Positions 38,046-47,996 of a stretch of 64,000 nucleotides of DNA are shown here, piece after piece (the first letter of the stretch is position 1; each line of letters starts with the position of its first letter). The translations under genes and the position numbers were made by a program. The DNA lies in NCBI GenBank assembly GCA_028698995.1, contig JAQVVM010000007.1, forward strand, positions 1-64,000. The letters are read 5' to 3'. This DNA comes from Bacteroidales bacterium (GTDB lineage: Bacteria > Bacteroidota > Bacteroidia > Bacteroidales > PXBB01). The notes under the pieces are model-generated. The model was given only the letters and a program-made list of their open reading frames with translations. It ran no database searches and was not told the DNA's origin.

Positions 38046-38741
38046 TTAATCATGATAATCCCTGTTGAACTTTTCAATAAGTCCCTTTGCATCTCTAATT
38101 GAGTTTTTATACCAACTGAGAAGAGTATCTGTTTTCTCTTCTTCAGTAAGCTTCCAATCTATATCAGATGCTCTGAGGTTTTGACTTAGTTGATAAAAAC
38201 AAATAGCTGCAGTAACAGAGATATTAAGACTTTCAGTAAAGCCAAACATTGGCACTTTAACATAGATATCGGCATTTTGAATAGCGTATTGAGAAAGACC
38301 ATCTTTTTCTGTTCCAAACATCAGTGCAATTTTATTATTTAAAGGAACATCCGCAATATCATAGCCGTTTTTATGTGGGGTGGTTGCAGCTATTGTGTAT
38401 CCCAATGATTTTAGGTGCGTGATACAATCGGGCGTATTAAAATCCTTGCCCTTATACTTATGCAAATGAAGCCAGTTAGAAGACCCAAGAGCGACTTGGG
38501 GATTTACATCATACACATTGTTATTTTCAATTATATGAACATCCTGAATTCCGTAACAATCGCATGATCTTAGAACAGCAGAAGCATTGTGCGGTTGATA
38601 AATATCCTCAAGTACAATAGTCAGATACTTTGTCCTTTCCTTTATAATATCTTCAAATCTTGTATTTCTTTCGTGAGTGATGAATTCTTTCAGAAAATTT
38701 ATCAACTTTATTTTTTTTCCATACGAAAAATTATCATTCAT
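38046..38741 (-). CDS. trmH: SpoU-family tRNA (guanosine-2'-O)-methyltransferase (TrmH-like)
   Basis: VLEDIYQPHNASAVLRSCDCYGIQDVHIIE...MFGTEKDGLSQYAIQNADIYVKVPMFGFTESLNISVTAAICFYQL. Confidence 0.9.
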   Translation of the reverse strand: MNDNFSYGKKIKLINFLKEFITHERNTRFEDIIKERTKYLTIVLEDIYQPHNASAVLRSCDCYGIQDVHIIENNNVYDVNPQVALGSSNWLHLHKYKGKDFNTPDCITHLKSLGYTIAATTPHKNGYDIADVPLNNKIALMFGTEKDGLSQYAIQNADIYVKVPMFGFTESLNISVTAAICFYQLSQNLRASDIDWKLTEEEKTDTLLSWYKNSIRDAKGLIEKFNRDYHD

Positions 38742-38763
38742 TGTGAGTCCGGTTTTTAATTAA

Positions 38764-39816
38764 TTAAATGAATCCATTACTTACAGCTGTTGCACCACAC
38801 AATTTATATAAAATGCGTGAGGCTACTGTTTCATCCCAATTATTTTCGGAACATCCGACTTCACACAAGTCAAAACCAATAATTTTTCGTCCTGATTTTA
38901 CGACTGCATTAATGATTGAAGTGGCCTCAAAGAAACTTAATCCACCAGGGACGGGAGTTCCTGTACAAGGACATAATTCGGGAGATAACCCGTCAATATC
39001 AAAACTGATATATACATTGTTGTCGAGATGACTTATTATTTCCGCTTTCAAATCATCCCATTTTTCCTGATTCAATAGTTTCTGTCTTAGGATAGCATCG
39101 AAATAAGTCAGTATTCTGCCACGGGAACTAATAATAGCATCTCTTTCGTTAGATCCGTAGTCTCTCACTCCAATCTGAACTAAATTTTTTACATTTTCGA
39201 TTTGTGAGACATTATGCATAATAGAGGCATGAGAATATTCAAATCCTTCGTAAGCTTTTCTCAGGTCAGCATGGGCATCTATTTGTAGAACAGAAAAGGA
39301 ATTGTGTTTTTTTGAAAGTGCTTTAACTAAACCAAAAGGAGCACTATGATCACCACCAACAATACCAACAATTTTGTTTTTAAGCAGGATGTTGGCAGCA
39401 TTTTCTTCAACCCATTCGTTCAGTTCAGAACATGCATTGTTCAAAATATCAATCTGGTTTTTAAGTACTTCTGACGTAATCACATTATTTGAACTGATTG
39501 ACTGAATATACTTTTCGGCAAGAGGTCTGAACTTTTTGTTTTTGTTTGAAATATTCTTATCAAGATCGTGCATAAAAAATCCGGAATGCCAGGCGTTTTC
39601 GTACTCACTATCAAAAATTTCAATCTGTAGTGCAGCATTTTTAATATTTTCAGGTGCATAAGAAGTCCCTGCTTTATATGATACAGTAACATCCCATGGT
39701 ACAGGTAATAAGATAATCATGGCTTCATTTTCATCAAAAGGCAGCCCGAAAATATTGTTATCAGCATTCAAAGCACCATCCACATCAAAGCTCTCAATTT
39801 TTTGTTTTTTTTCCAT
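38764..39816 (-). CDS. Arginase/agmatinase family ureohydrolase
   Basis: GIVGGDHSAPFGLVKAL, LQIDAHADLRKAYEG, SFDIDGLSPELCPCTGTPVPGGLSF. Confidence 0.9.
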   Translation of the reverse strand: MEKKQKIESFDVDGALNADNNIFGLPFDENEAMIILLPVPWDVTVSYKAGTSYAPENIKNAALQIEIFDSEYENAWHSGFFMHDLDKNISNKNKKFRPLAEKYIQSISSNNVITSEVLKNQIDILNNACSELNEWVEENAANILLKNKIVGIVGGDHSAPFGLVKALSKKHNSFSVLQIDAHADLRKAYEGFEYSHASIMHNVSQIENVKNLVQIGVRDYGSNERDAIISSRGRILTYFDAILRQKLLNQEKWDDLKAEIISHLDNNVYISFDIDGLSPELCPCTGTPVPGGLSFFEATSIINAVVKSGRKIIGFDLCEVGCSENNWDETVASRILYKLCGATAVSNGFI

Positions 39817-39864
39817 AAATTATTAATAAAACCCCTAACTTTGAGAATCTTAAATTGCAAAAAT

Positions 39865-42051
39865 ATGAAGAAAATCCGATTTAGCATCTTGATTATTTTA
39901 ATGTTTAGCTACTTTATAAGCTACTCACAACAAAATTTTTCTCTTGCTACCAAATCATTCGTTAATGATTTGAATGGCATCACAGATATTTCAGGGAATT
40001 TTCGTTTAAGCCCTTCGTTTATTGATAAATATGCTTTGTGGTATGATAACGATGTTTATTATGTGTCGGGTTTAGCAAAGATTAATCAAGAGGGAGTTAT
40101 TAAATTATTAGAAGAAAAAGGCATATTAATAAACTCAAAGCTTAATGATATTATCAGCATCCGTGTCCCACTTGAAAAAATCCAGGAATTACCTCAAATA
40201 GAAGGATTACTTTACGTAGAACTGGGAAGGAAAGTATCTCCTTTATTAAAGGATGCAGTCAAAGATACAAGGGCAGACAGTGTTCATCAGGGGATTTTGC
40301 TTCCCCAAGCCTATACAGGGAAAAATGTAATTATCGGTTTTACAGATTGGGGGTTTGATTACACCCATCCAAATTTTTACGATACAACCCTTACCAATCT
40401 GCGAATTGTGAGCGCATGGGATCAGTACAAGACATCGGGACCGACCCCAACAAATTATCCTTATGGAACTGAATTTTCTACAGAGCAGGATCTTCTTGCA
40501 GCCGGTTCTGATACTTTCAATATATACGGTTATCATACACATGGAACTCATGTTGCAGGGATTGCTGCAGGAAGCGGAGCCGGGACACCCTACAGGGGTT
40601 TTGCTTTTGATGCAGAATTGGTTTTTGTCAGTATAAAAGTAGATGAAGCTTCTGTGTTTGATGCTTTTAATTACATTTACGAATATGCAGAGGCTGCAGC
40701 AAAACCGCTGGTCATAAATATGAGCTGGGGTCTTTATTATATCGGAACTCTGGATGGTCATTCTTTACTGAGTCAGGCACTTGATTACTTGAGCAGTCAG
40801 GGAGTATTATTGGTTAGCAGTGCCGGTAACAACGGAGATGAGAATTTTCATTTAAGGAAAGACTTTTCTCCTGGAGACTCATTACAAAGCTTTGTAGATT
40901 TTCAACCATATAGTTCCATTCCTACCATGTGGGGGCAGTCTGTTTCTATGTGGGGAAGTCCAGGATACAACTTTAAATATACAGCAGAAATATATAGCAA
41001 TACTTATGTAAAAGTTGCCGAACTGCCACTATTTAACACCATCGATAATATCATTCTTGATACAATATTAGTACTTTCGGATGATACTATTTTTTTTAAG
41101 ATTGAAACTGCATCTTCAAACCCATTTAACCAAAGGCCAGGAGTCCGTTTGAGGGTTCGCAATTTGGAAACAGCCAATTATAAAATAGCTGTCAAAGTTT
41201 TGTCAGATTCAGGCAGTGTTCATTTATGGAATTTGATTGAAATGACCAACGATGTTGGCAACTGGGGTACAGCTTTCTCAAACCCAATTACAGGAACATT
41301 ACCGGGAGATAACAATTATGCTATTGGAGAGCCGGCATGTACAGAAAGCGTCATAGCAGTTGCATCATACCGGTCACAGATTGTTTTACCTAATGGTAAT
41401 CCAGCTTATGGCAACATCTCTTCCTTTTCGAGCAGAGGCCCACTTATCAATGAAAATGTCAAGCCTGACATAGCAGGACCGGGGCAAAATGTTGGTTCTT
41501 CAATGTCATCTTTTTACACAACACCTTTTACAAGCATTGCCACAGTAAGTTTTAACAACAAAAATTACAAATTTGGAAGGCTTTCGGGGACATCAATGTC
41601 AAGTCCTGCAGTAGCAGGTATCTGTGCCCTTATCAGGGAAGCTAACCCTTCGCTAAGTCCACAGAGCATTAAAGATCTTCTCAAACAAACTGCCCGACAG
41701 GACAATTATACGGGTTTGATCCCTATGACAGGTGATTTATTATGGGGCTGGGGAAAAGTGAATGCTTATCATGCATGCCGAATTGCAACAGGTATGGCAG
41801 GTGAAACTGATTATTTTTATTCAATTAATTCAGGAAACATCTACCCTAACCCTTCATCGGGTTTGGTTAATTTTAACAACTACGAAAGTATTGAAAAACT
41901 CTCTGTCTTTAACTTAGAAGGAAAATTGATTTTCAAAACTGAGGAAATCTCAGAAACTATGGATTTTGGGTTTTTGGAAGAAGGTATTTATTTTTTCAGT
42001 TTATATTCAACACAAGAAGTGATTTGGGATAAAATTGTGATTTTAAGGTAG
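39865..42051 (+). CDS. S8 (subtilisin-like) peptidase with T9SS sorting domain
   Basis: Start ATG 39865 (MKKIRFSILIILMFSYFISYSQ). Catalytic regions GFTDWGFDYTHP, GYHTHGTHVAGIAAG, GTSMSSPAVAGICALI; C-term NIYPNPSSGLVNF...EGIYFFSLYSTQEVIWDKIVIL. Confidence 0.9.
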   Translation: MKKIRFSILIILMFSYFISYSQQNFSLATKSFVNDLNGITDISGNFRLSPSFIDKYALWYDNDVYYVSGLAKINQEGVIKLLEEKGILINSKLNDIISIRVPLEKIQELPQIEGLLYVELGRKVSPLLKDAVKDTRADSVHQGILLPQAYTGKNVIIGFTDWGFDYTHPNFYDTTLTNLRIVSAWDQYKTSGPTPTNYPYGTEFSTEQDLLAAGSDTFNIYGYHTHGTHVAGIAAGSGAGTPYRGFAFDAELVFVSIKVDEASVFDAFNYIYEYAEAAAKPLVINMSWGLYYIGTLDGHSLLSQALDYLSSQGVLLVSSAGNNGDENFHLRKDFSPGDSLQSFVDFQPYSSIPTMWGQSVSMWGSPGYNFKYTAEIYSNTYVKVAELPLFNTIDNIILDTILVLSDDTIFFKIETASSNPFNQRPGVRLRVRNLETANYKIAVKVLSDSGSVHLWNLIEMTNDVGNWGTAFSNPITGTLPGDNNYAIGEPACTESVIAVASYRSQIVLPNGNPAYGNISSFSSRGPLINENVKPDIAGPGQNVGSSMSSFYTTPFTSIATVSFNNKNYKFGRLSGTSMSSPAVAGICALIREANPSLSPQSIKDLLKQTARQDNYTGLIPMTGDLLWGWGKVNAYHACRIATGMAGETDYFYSINSGNIYPNPSSGLVNFNNYESIEKLSVFNLEGKLIFKTEEISETMDFGFLEEGIYFFSLYSTQEVIWDKIVILR

Positions 42052-42259
42052 CTTATGCTTAAGATTTATTTCGAATTTAGTAATCGTAATGCCAATTCAC
42101 TTTTTAATCTCTAAAAGAATTATTACTTCCATAAAATTTGCTAAAATATTCGAATATCAATACCAGCTCAATCAAATCTGTTTAAATGATCATTCATCTT
42201 TGAAAAATTTCTTAATTGCATACGCTTTTGTGGGTTATTTTTACAGAAATATTTCTTTC

Positions 42260-42976
42260 TCAAAAATCAAGAAGATAGTCGCTAAGAATCGTTTTATAAT
42301 CATTAGTATAAGCACCACTATCATCTCTTATTGTTAAAACATCATGTCTGAATTCAGGTAATTTAGTTACTGATTTAAAAAATGAGCAAAGGGTTCTGTT
42401 AGGAGATTTTCCTGATTTACTTATCACATCTGTTATTGTTGCAGGATGAAGATTATTAATTGAACAAAGTGAAATTAGATGCTTTTTATAATCATAGGGA
42501 ATTATTAAGGAAAGTTGTCCCTCTTCTTTCAATAATGCGGAACTTAAAAAAATCAGAGATTCATAAGAAAGACTTACATTGTGTTTAGCAAGCTTCTCCT
42601 GATGGTTTTCGGAAAGTAAGGAATTCTGAAAAAAAGGGGGGTTGCAAATAATAAGATCATAAACTTCATGATTAATTTGAGCATAATCCTTTAGGGAGGC
42701 ATTAAAAACTTCGATACAGTTTTGCCAGGGGCTTATTTTAACATTATTTTGAGCTGTGATTGAAGCTTGTTTATCAATATCTATGGCATATATCTTATTC
42801 AGAGGGTTTTTCTGAGCCAACATTAAAGCGAGTATGCCACAACCAGTTCCAATATCGAGAATTTTTCCATTTACAGGGACATTTGTCCATGCACCAAGCA
42901 ACACAGCATCAGTGCCTATTTTCATACCACAACCGGTATCAGTAAGGCTAAAATGTTTAAAGCTAAAAATGTGCAT
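42260..42976 (-). CDS. tRNA1(Val) (adenine-N6)-methyltransferase-like (TrmN6/YfiC)
   Basis: GCGMKIGTDAVLLGAW, ILDIGTGCGILALMLAQ, YDLIICNPPFF (NPPF motif). Confidence 0.88.
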   Translation of the reverse strand: MHIFSFKHFSLTDTGCGMKIGTDAVLLGAWTNVPVNGKILDIGTGCGILALMLAQKNPLNKIYAIDIDKQASITAQNNVKISPWQNCIEVFNASLKDYAQINHEVYDLIICNPPFFQNSLLSENHQEKLAKHNVSLSYESLIFLSSALLKEEGQLSLIIPYDYKKHLISLCSINNLHPATITDVISKSGKSPNRTLCSFFKSVTKLPEFRHDVLTIRDDSGAYTNDYKTILSDYLLDF

Positions 42977-43507
42977 TTAATTGATTTTGTAAATATCCAA
43001 TAAGCCGGGAGGCGTATTGACATGTACCTTTTTAGTTTTCTTGTTTATTTCTAAGACATAGCTTTCGTTAAAAGGAATCAGAATTTCATTTTTTCTATCG
43101 TCAAATATCTGCATCACATCATGCCCGGGGTATTTTAAAATATCCCTTATTAATCCAATCAAACCGTATTTCGTGTCAATAACATCAAAATCACGGATGA
43201 TATTTATATCGAAGGAATCATTCTCTTGAAAAAAACCATCGTATGTTTCTTTTAAAAAATAAAGTTTCCTGTTTCGAAGGTTTTGAGCATCTGCCTCATT
43301 ATCAATGTCCTTGAATTTAACTATTGAAATATTTCCTGTTTTGGCAGTTGATTCTTCGATAAAAAAAGGTACCGGTACTTTTTGAAATTCAACGAATACC
43401 GGTACTTGAGGGGTCAATTTAATTTTTTCGTTTTCAACAAAGACCTGAATTTTGCCTTTGTAACTATGGGGTTTTGTAATAATACCAATATATACATAAC
43501 CTTCCAT
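42977..43507 (-). CDS. rimM: Ribosome maturation factor RimM
   Basis: YIGIITKPHSYKGKIQVFVEN...DIDNEADAQNLRNRKLYF...PGLLDIY; downstream of rpsP. Confidence 0.9.
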   Translation of the reverse strand: MEGYVYIGIITKPHSYKGKIQVFVENEKIKLTPQVPVFVEFQKVPVPFFIEESTAKTGNISIVKFKDIDNEADAQNLRNRKLYFLKETYDGFFQENDSFDINIIRDFDVIDTKYGLIGLIRDILKYPGHDVMQIFDDRKNEILIPFNESYVLEINKKTKKVHVNTPPGLLDIYKIN

Positions 43508-43530
43508 AACGAGAATCTGAAAGCTAATAA

Positions 43531-44181
43531 TTATTCAGCTTCTTTGTTTTCTGAATTTTCAGCAGGATTTTCAACGGTTTGATCTGTAACTTCAGGTGTT
43601 GTTGTTTGGTTTTCAACAACTTCAACATTATCAGCAACCGGAGCTTCTTCCATTGAATTTGTAGCATCTTGAGCAGAAGCATTTTGTTCAGAAAGCTCAT
43701 CTTGTTTTTGTTTTGCAGCAAGTTTCTCTAAAGCTTTCCTTTGTTCATTTTCACGATTTTCGTTTACTTCTTTTTCGTGAGCCATCATTTTTTTCTTGCC
43801 TTCTTTCTTCTCGAGCTCTTTAGCTTTTATTTTGCTGTTGATTTTCTCGGCTTTTTCTTCGACCCATAGTTGGAATTTTGCTTCCACTTGTTCAATTGTT
43901 AAAGCACCTTTGTTGAGGCCTTTCATCAGGTGGTTCTTATACAAAACACCTTTTGTGGAAAGCAGACTTTTTGCGGTTTCACTTGGAGAAGCACCGGCTT
44001 GCATCCAATAAACAGCTCTGTCAATGTTCAATTCAATACTTGCAGGGTCCGTGATTGGGTTGTAAGTGCCAAGTTTTTCTATACATCTCCCATCTCTAGG
44101 TGCACGACCATCCGCAACTACAATGTGATAAAAAGATTTGCCTTTTTTACCAAAACGTTGTAATCTAATTCTTGTTGGCAT
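43531..44181 (-). CDS. rpsP: 30S ribosomal protein S16 with long C-terminal extension
   Basis: MPTRIRLQRFGKKGKSFYHIVVADGRAPRDGRCIEKLGTYNPITDPASIELNIDRAVYWMQAGASPSETAKSLLSTKGVL. Confidence 0.95.
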   Translation of the reverse strand: MPTRIRLQRFGKKGKSFYHIVVADGRAPRDGRCIEKLGTYNPITDPASIELNIDRAVYWMQAGASPSETAKSLLSTKGVLYKNHLMKGLNKGALTIEQVEAKFQLWVEEKAEKINSKIKAKELEKKEGKKKMMAHEKEVNENRENEQRKALEKLAAKQKQDELSEQNASAQDATNSMEEAPVADNVEVVENQTTTPEVTDQTVENPAENSENKEAE

Positions 44182-44516
44182 AGTAAATTTGTTTTTAAGT
44201 TAATAATTTGAGCGTGCAAAGATACTATATTATTTTAATCAAAAATATTTTTCTTACAATATTATTATATGTAATGTATTAAAAAAAATTACCCTTAGAA
44301 ATAAGATCTCAATTTTTAAAATTCATCATCTTGCAAAATACATTAAATTTGTATTTTTAAAAAAAAGGATTTTGTGACTTTATTTTTCATTTTCTCAAAA
44401 TTTTACAACCTTCATTAATTGATATGTCAAGAATAATTTATCCTTTTGAGCCTATCAGAGCAATGCAAGGTAAACATAACGAAACATCTCATTATCAGAG
44501 GGATAAATGTTTTTTT

Positions 44517-46268
44517 ATGCAAAAAATGTTGCTTTTCTTTAAACTCATTTTTTTTGTTTTTCTTTATCCAACAGCAATTTATTCTCAATCCTATACAAAC
44601 ACCGACAGGGCAAACTACATCATAGATATTGCCCAATATGTGACCTGGAAAAATGCAAGGGCGATTGAAACTTATAAGATTGGTGTACTCGACATGGATT
44701 CCGTATTATTTAATGAGTTTCAGAGCATAGCACAAACCCGAAATATTCAGGAAAAACCGATTGAGGTTTATTTTTTCAATAATATTCCTGACATCAGAGA
44801 TGTTGAGATCATTTTTGTTAATCGTAATACAGGATTTGACATTGACCTTGTGTATCAACAGATAAAAGGGAAAGGTATTTTACTCATCAGCGAAAACTTC
44901 CCCTTTCACAAGTCCATGATTAATTTTATTGTATATGAAAACAGAAAGCGTTTTGAAATAAACCAGAACAGGATGCAAGAGGAAGGATTTAGAACAACAG
45001 TAACATTTGCAGCTCTTGCGGTAATGAGCGAGCTGGACTGGCATAGCATATACAAGGAAACCGAAAGGGAATTGTATGAACAGAAGGAAAAAGTTGAACA
45101 GCAGAAATTGCTAATAGAAGAACAACAAGCCATTCTAAGTAATTTGACAGAAGAAGTGGAAGTTCAAAGAACCCGATTAATCAATTATATTGAGGAGATT
45201 GAACTTCTTGAAGAAGAAACCGAAGCCCAGAAACAGTCATTGAATAATTTACAACTTCTGAATAAGAGCAGGGAAAGAGCCCTTAAAGAAAAAGAAAGAG
45301 TTCTTGCCGGTTTGAATATGCAAGTAAGCTCTAAAGAAATTGAAATTGAAGAACAACACCTTATCCTCGAACAAAAAATTGCTGATATTAATAAACAAAA
45401 TGAGTTAATAACCGAGCAAGATGCTGTACTCAATCAACAGCTTAAAAAGCTCCAGATGCAGAATATCATCATTAATCTGGCCATTGTTCTTATATTGGTC
45501 TTCATAGGCCTTGTTTATTTTATTTACAGAAACTACAGAATTAAAAAACTTGGAAATATCAGACTGGCAGAGAAGAATAAAGAAATTCTGAAACAAAAAG
45601 AAATCATACAAATAGAGAAGGACAAATCAGATAAACTACTTCTGAATATTTTACCAATGAAAGTGGCTGAAGATTTAAAACTTAAGGGCTTCACCGAACC
45701 TGAAGAATTTAAAAATGTAAGTATCTTTTTTTCAGACTTTGCCGGTTTTACAGAGAAGTCTTCAAAACTTGAACCAAGGGTTCTTATAGAGGAGTTGAAT
45801 GATTTATATACAGCATTTGACAATATTATGCAGGACAATAAATGTGAACGCATCAAAACCATCGGTGATGCCTATCTTGCAGTTTGCGGTTTACCAACAG
45901 CCAATGCTGATCATGCACAGCATTTAGTTAATGCGGCACAGGACATTGTTGAGTACCTTGAAAACAGAAATAAAACAACAGAAATTCAGTGGCATATACG
46001 TATTGGAATTAATTCTGGGAAAGTAGTTGGTGGCATTGTTGGTGTCAAAAAGTTTATTTATGATATTTTTGGAGACACCATAAATGTTGCATCCCGCATG
46101 GAATCTAACAGCGAGTCTATGAGAATTAACGTTTCGGAAAACACCTATAGTTTGCTCACCGATAAATTTGAATTTGAAAAAAGGGGACAAATTTTTGTAA
46201 AAGGAAAAGGTTATCAGAATATGTACTTTATTCTTGGTAAAAAAGCATTTGAAAATGCGATGAATTAA
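44517..46268 (+). CDS. YfiR-like (DUF4154) / coiled-coil / TM / class III adenylate-guanylate cyclase fusion
   Basis: Likely start 44517 (MQKMLLFFKLIFFVFLYPTAIYSQ signal peptide); YfiR-like TDRANYIIDIAQYVTWKNARAIETYKIGVLD...GKGILLISEN; TM IIINLAIVLILVFIGLVYFIY; cyclase NVSIFFSDFAGFTEKSSKLEP...IKTIGDAYLAVCGLP...RIGINSGKVVGGIVGVKKFIYDIFGDTINVASRMES. Confidence 0.85.
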   Translation: MQKMLLFFKLIFFVFLYPTAIYSQSYTNTDRANYIIDIAQYVTWKNARAIETYKIGVLDMDSVLFNEFQSIAQTRNIQEKPIEVYFFNNIPDIRDVEIIFVNRNTGFDIDLVYQQIKGKGILLISENFPFHKSMINFIVYENRKRFEINQNRMQEEGFRTTVTFAALAVMSELDWHSIYKETERELYEQKEKVEQQKLLIEEQQAILSNLTEEVEVQRTRLINYIEEIELLEEETEAQKQSLNNLQLLNKSRERALKEKERVLAGLNMQVSSKEIEIEEQHLILEQKIADINKQNELITEQDAVLNQQLKKLQMQNIIINLAIVLILVFIGLVYFIYRNYRIKKLGNIRLAEKNKEILKQKEIIQIEKDKSDKLLLNILPMKVAEDLKLKGFTEPEEFKNVSIFFSDFAGFTEKSSKLEPRVLIEELNDLYTAFDNIMQDNKCERIKTIGDAYLAVCGLPTANADHAQHLVNAAQDIVEYLENRNKTTEIQWHIRIGINSGKVVGGIVGVKKFIYDIFGDTINVASRMESNSESMRINVSENTYSLLTDKFEFEKRGQIFVKGKGYQNMYFILGKKAFENAMN

Positions 46269-46298
46269 TCAAATTTTGCAATTATTATCAATGCCCTT

Positions 46299-46841
46299 TT
46301 ATTTTGTTGTTTCTCCTCCCATTTCTGTAAATACACTGTCAACGGGCTCCCATAGTTCAATCTTATTTCCTTCAGGGTCCATAATATGAACAAATTTACC
46401 GTATTCATAAGTTTCAATTTCATCAACAATGACCACACCTTTTGCTTTAAGATTTTTAACAAGCCCTTCAATATTCTGTACTCTGTAATTTATCATAAAA
46501 TCCTTTTTCGATGGTGCGAAATATTCACTTCCACTTTTAAAGAGACTCCATTGTAGGTAATTTATTTCGTCAGGTCGGTTTGCATTTCTGAATTCAAAAC
46601 TTGAACCCCATTCATTTACTTCAAGCCCTAAATTTGAAGCATACCATTCTTTAGTTTCATCAGGATTTTCAGAGAAAAAGAAAATACCTCCAATTCCGGT
46701 TACCTTTGGTACGGTGTCGTTTGGTGAAACTGACTTCACCGTTTTATTTTCTGATTCTTCCATATCGTTTGTATTATTATTTTTAGTATTACAACTCATT
46801 AGAACTATCAAAGTTAATATTAATGTAAAACAATTTTTCAT
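46299..46841 (-). CDS. VOC-family (glyoxalase-like) lipoprotein
   Basis: Lipobox VLMSCNTK; GIGGIFFFSENPDETKEWYASNLGLEVNEWG...GKFVHIMDPEGNKIELWEP. Confidence 0.85.
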   Translation of the reverse strand: MKNCFTLILTLIVLMSCNTKNNNTNDMEESENKTVKSVSPNDTVPKVTGIGGIFFFSENPDETKEWYASNLGLEVNEWGSSFEFRNANRPDEINYLQWSLFKSGSEYFAPSKKDFMINYRVQNIEGLVKNLKAKGVVIVDEIETYEYGKFVHIMDPEGNKIELWEPVDSVFTEMGGETTK

Positions 46842-46887
46842 TTTTTAAGGTAGTTAATATTAATTGTGTATAAACAGGGGTTAATGG

Positions 46888-47652
46888 CTAATCAATTTTG
46901 TGGTAAACTGTAAATCTAAGAATGTTTCTATTGTAAAAATCACCGTTTGATCTTTGCTGAAACCAATTCAGATAACCCACATCAAAAGCTAAGTTTGATA
47001 AAACATCGATACTTAATCCGGTATAAATTCTATTTTGTTCAAATACATTTTTTGATATGTTATTACCTGCATTCAAATGAATCTCATCGCTGATCTTGAA
47101 TTTAAAATATTTTTTTTCTGCCACTTTAAATAGAGGTACTGTTGCTTGAATCCTGTAGCGAAACCTAAAATTTCCAAACTTAAAACCATCTTCAAGCTCT
47201 GTACGAGTTGTATTGGTGTTATGGAAAAAGCGGGCTTCAACCCTATATCTGTGGTCAAATGTAACTTTCTCCAGTTTTTGTTTATAACCAAATTCAATGT
47301 GGGGTCTAAGTTCCGGAACAGTCAATTTAGTGGTTGCATTTGGATCATTGGGGTTCTGAAGGAAAAAGCACATTCCTAATGAAGACTCCCACCCACTTTC
47401 CTCAAAAAATCGATGGATATGGCTTCTGATTAAAAATTGATGTTGTGAAATTGGATTAATATAATGTCTTTCTTGAAACTCATTTTGAAAATACCATTTT
47501 TCATTGATTTTGAAAGTTGTAAAATAACCGTACCAAATCAATTCCTGATGTGTAATGTTTTTTTGTGCATATATGAGATTTGTTGCAATCAGATAAAAGC
47601 CAATAATTAATAACCTTCTCATTTTAGTTATGTTCGTTAAAAAATTTATCAA
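46888..47652 (-). CDS. DUF2490 family protein
   Basis: WYGYFTTFKINEKWYFQNEFQERHYINPISQHQFLIRSHIHRFFEESGWESSLGMCFFLQ; beta-barrel-like. Confidence 0.75.
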   Translation of the reverse strand: MINFLTNITKMRRLLIIGFYLIATNLIYAQKNITHQELIWYGYFTTFKINEKWYFQNEFQERHYINPISQHQFLIRSHIHRFFEESGWESSLGMCFFLQNPNDPNATTKLTVPELRPHIEFGYKQKLEKVTFDHRYRVEARFFHNTNTTRTELEDGFKFGNFRFRYRIQATVPLFKVAEKKYFKFKISDEIHLNAGNNISKNVFEQNRIYTGLSIDVLSNLAFDVGYLNWFQQRSNGDFYNRNILRFTVYHKID

Positions 47653-47677
47653 TTATAGTCTAAGTTTATCCCCTAAG

Positions 47678-47705
47678 TTTATAATAACTTGAAAGTTATT
47701 ATAAA
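47678..47705. repeat. 13-bp perfect inverted repeat with 2-nt loop
   Basis: TTTATAATAACTT-GA-AAGTTATTATAAA, read directly. Confidence 0.8.
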
Positions 47706-47996
47706 TACCGGAGGTAAAATTTGACGCACAAATATATTACATTTCCAAATAAATAACCTGAAAAGATTAATTGAAAAATTAAAATACAATAAATGCTTCT
47801 GAAAAGTTTTAATCATTGTCAAAAAGCAACAAGGACAGTTATTTTGACACAGAAGTAGTAATGTACTTTGGTCTAAAATGAAGTATAAAACAAATTAGAA
47901 AAACAAAGTATCATTATAAAAAACAAAAATATTTATTTAAATTATTGATTATCTTTTACTTAAAGAAATAATAGATACTTGTTTCTCAAAAAAAAA

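Noticed and set aside
40246-40761. 171-aa minus-strand ORF inside the S8 peptidase
   Set aside because: Antisense to catalytic-domain codons; no homology recognised.
42089-42337. 82-aa plus-strand ORF after the S8 peptidase
   Set aside because: Overlaps the 3' end of the TrmN6-like gene on the opposite strand and lacks recognisable features.
43370-43425. Short direct repeat ACCGGTACTT within rimM
   Set aside because: Explained by a locally repeated coding sequence (VPVFVEFQKVPVPFF); too short to be a mobile or regulatory repeat.
44217-44224. TATCTTTG (minus strand) upstream of rpsP as a promoter -7 box
   Set aside because: Good -7 match, but the nearest TTG gives only a 15-bp spacer, outside the usual 17-23 bp; not listed as a feature.
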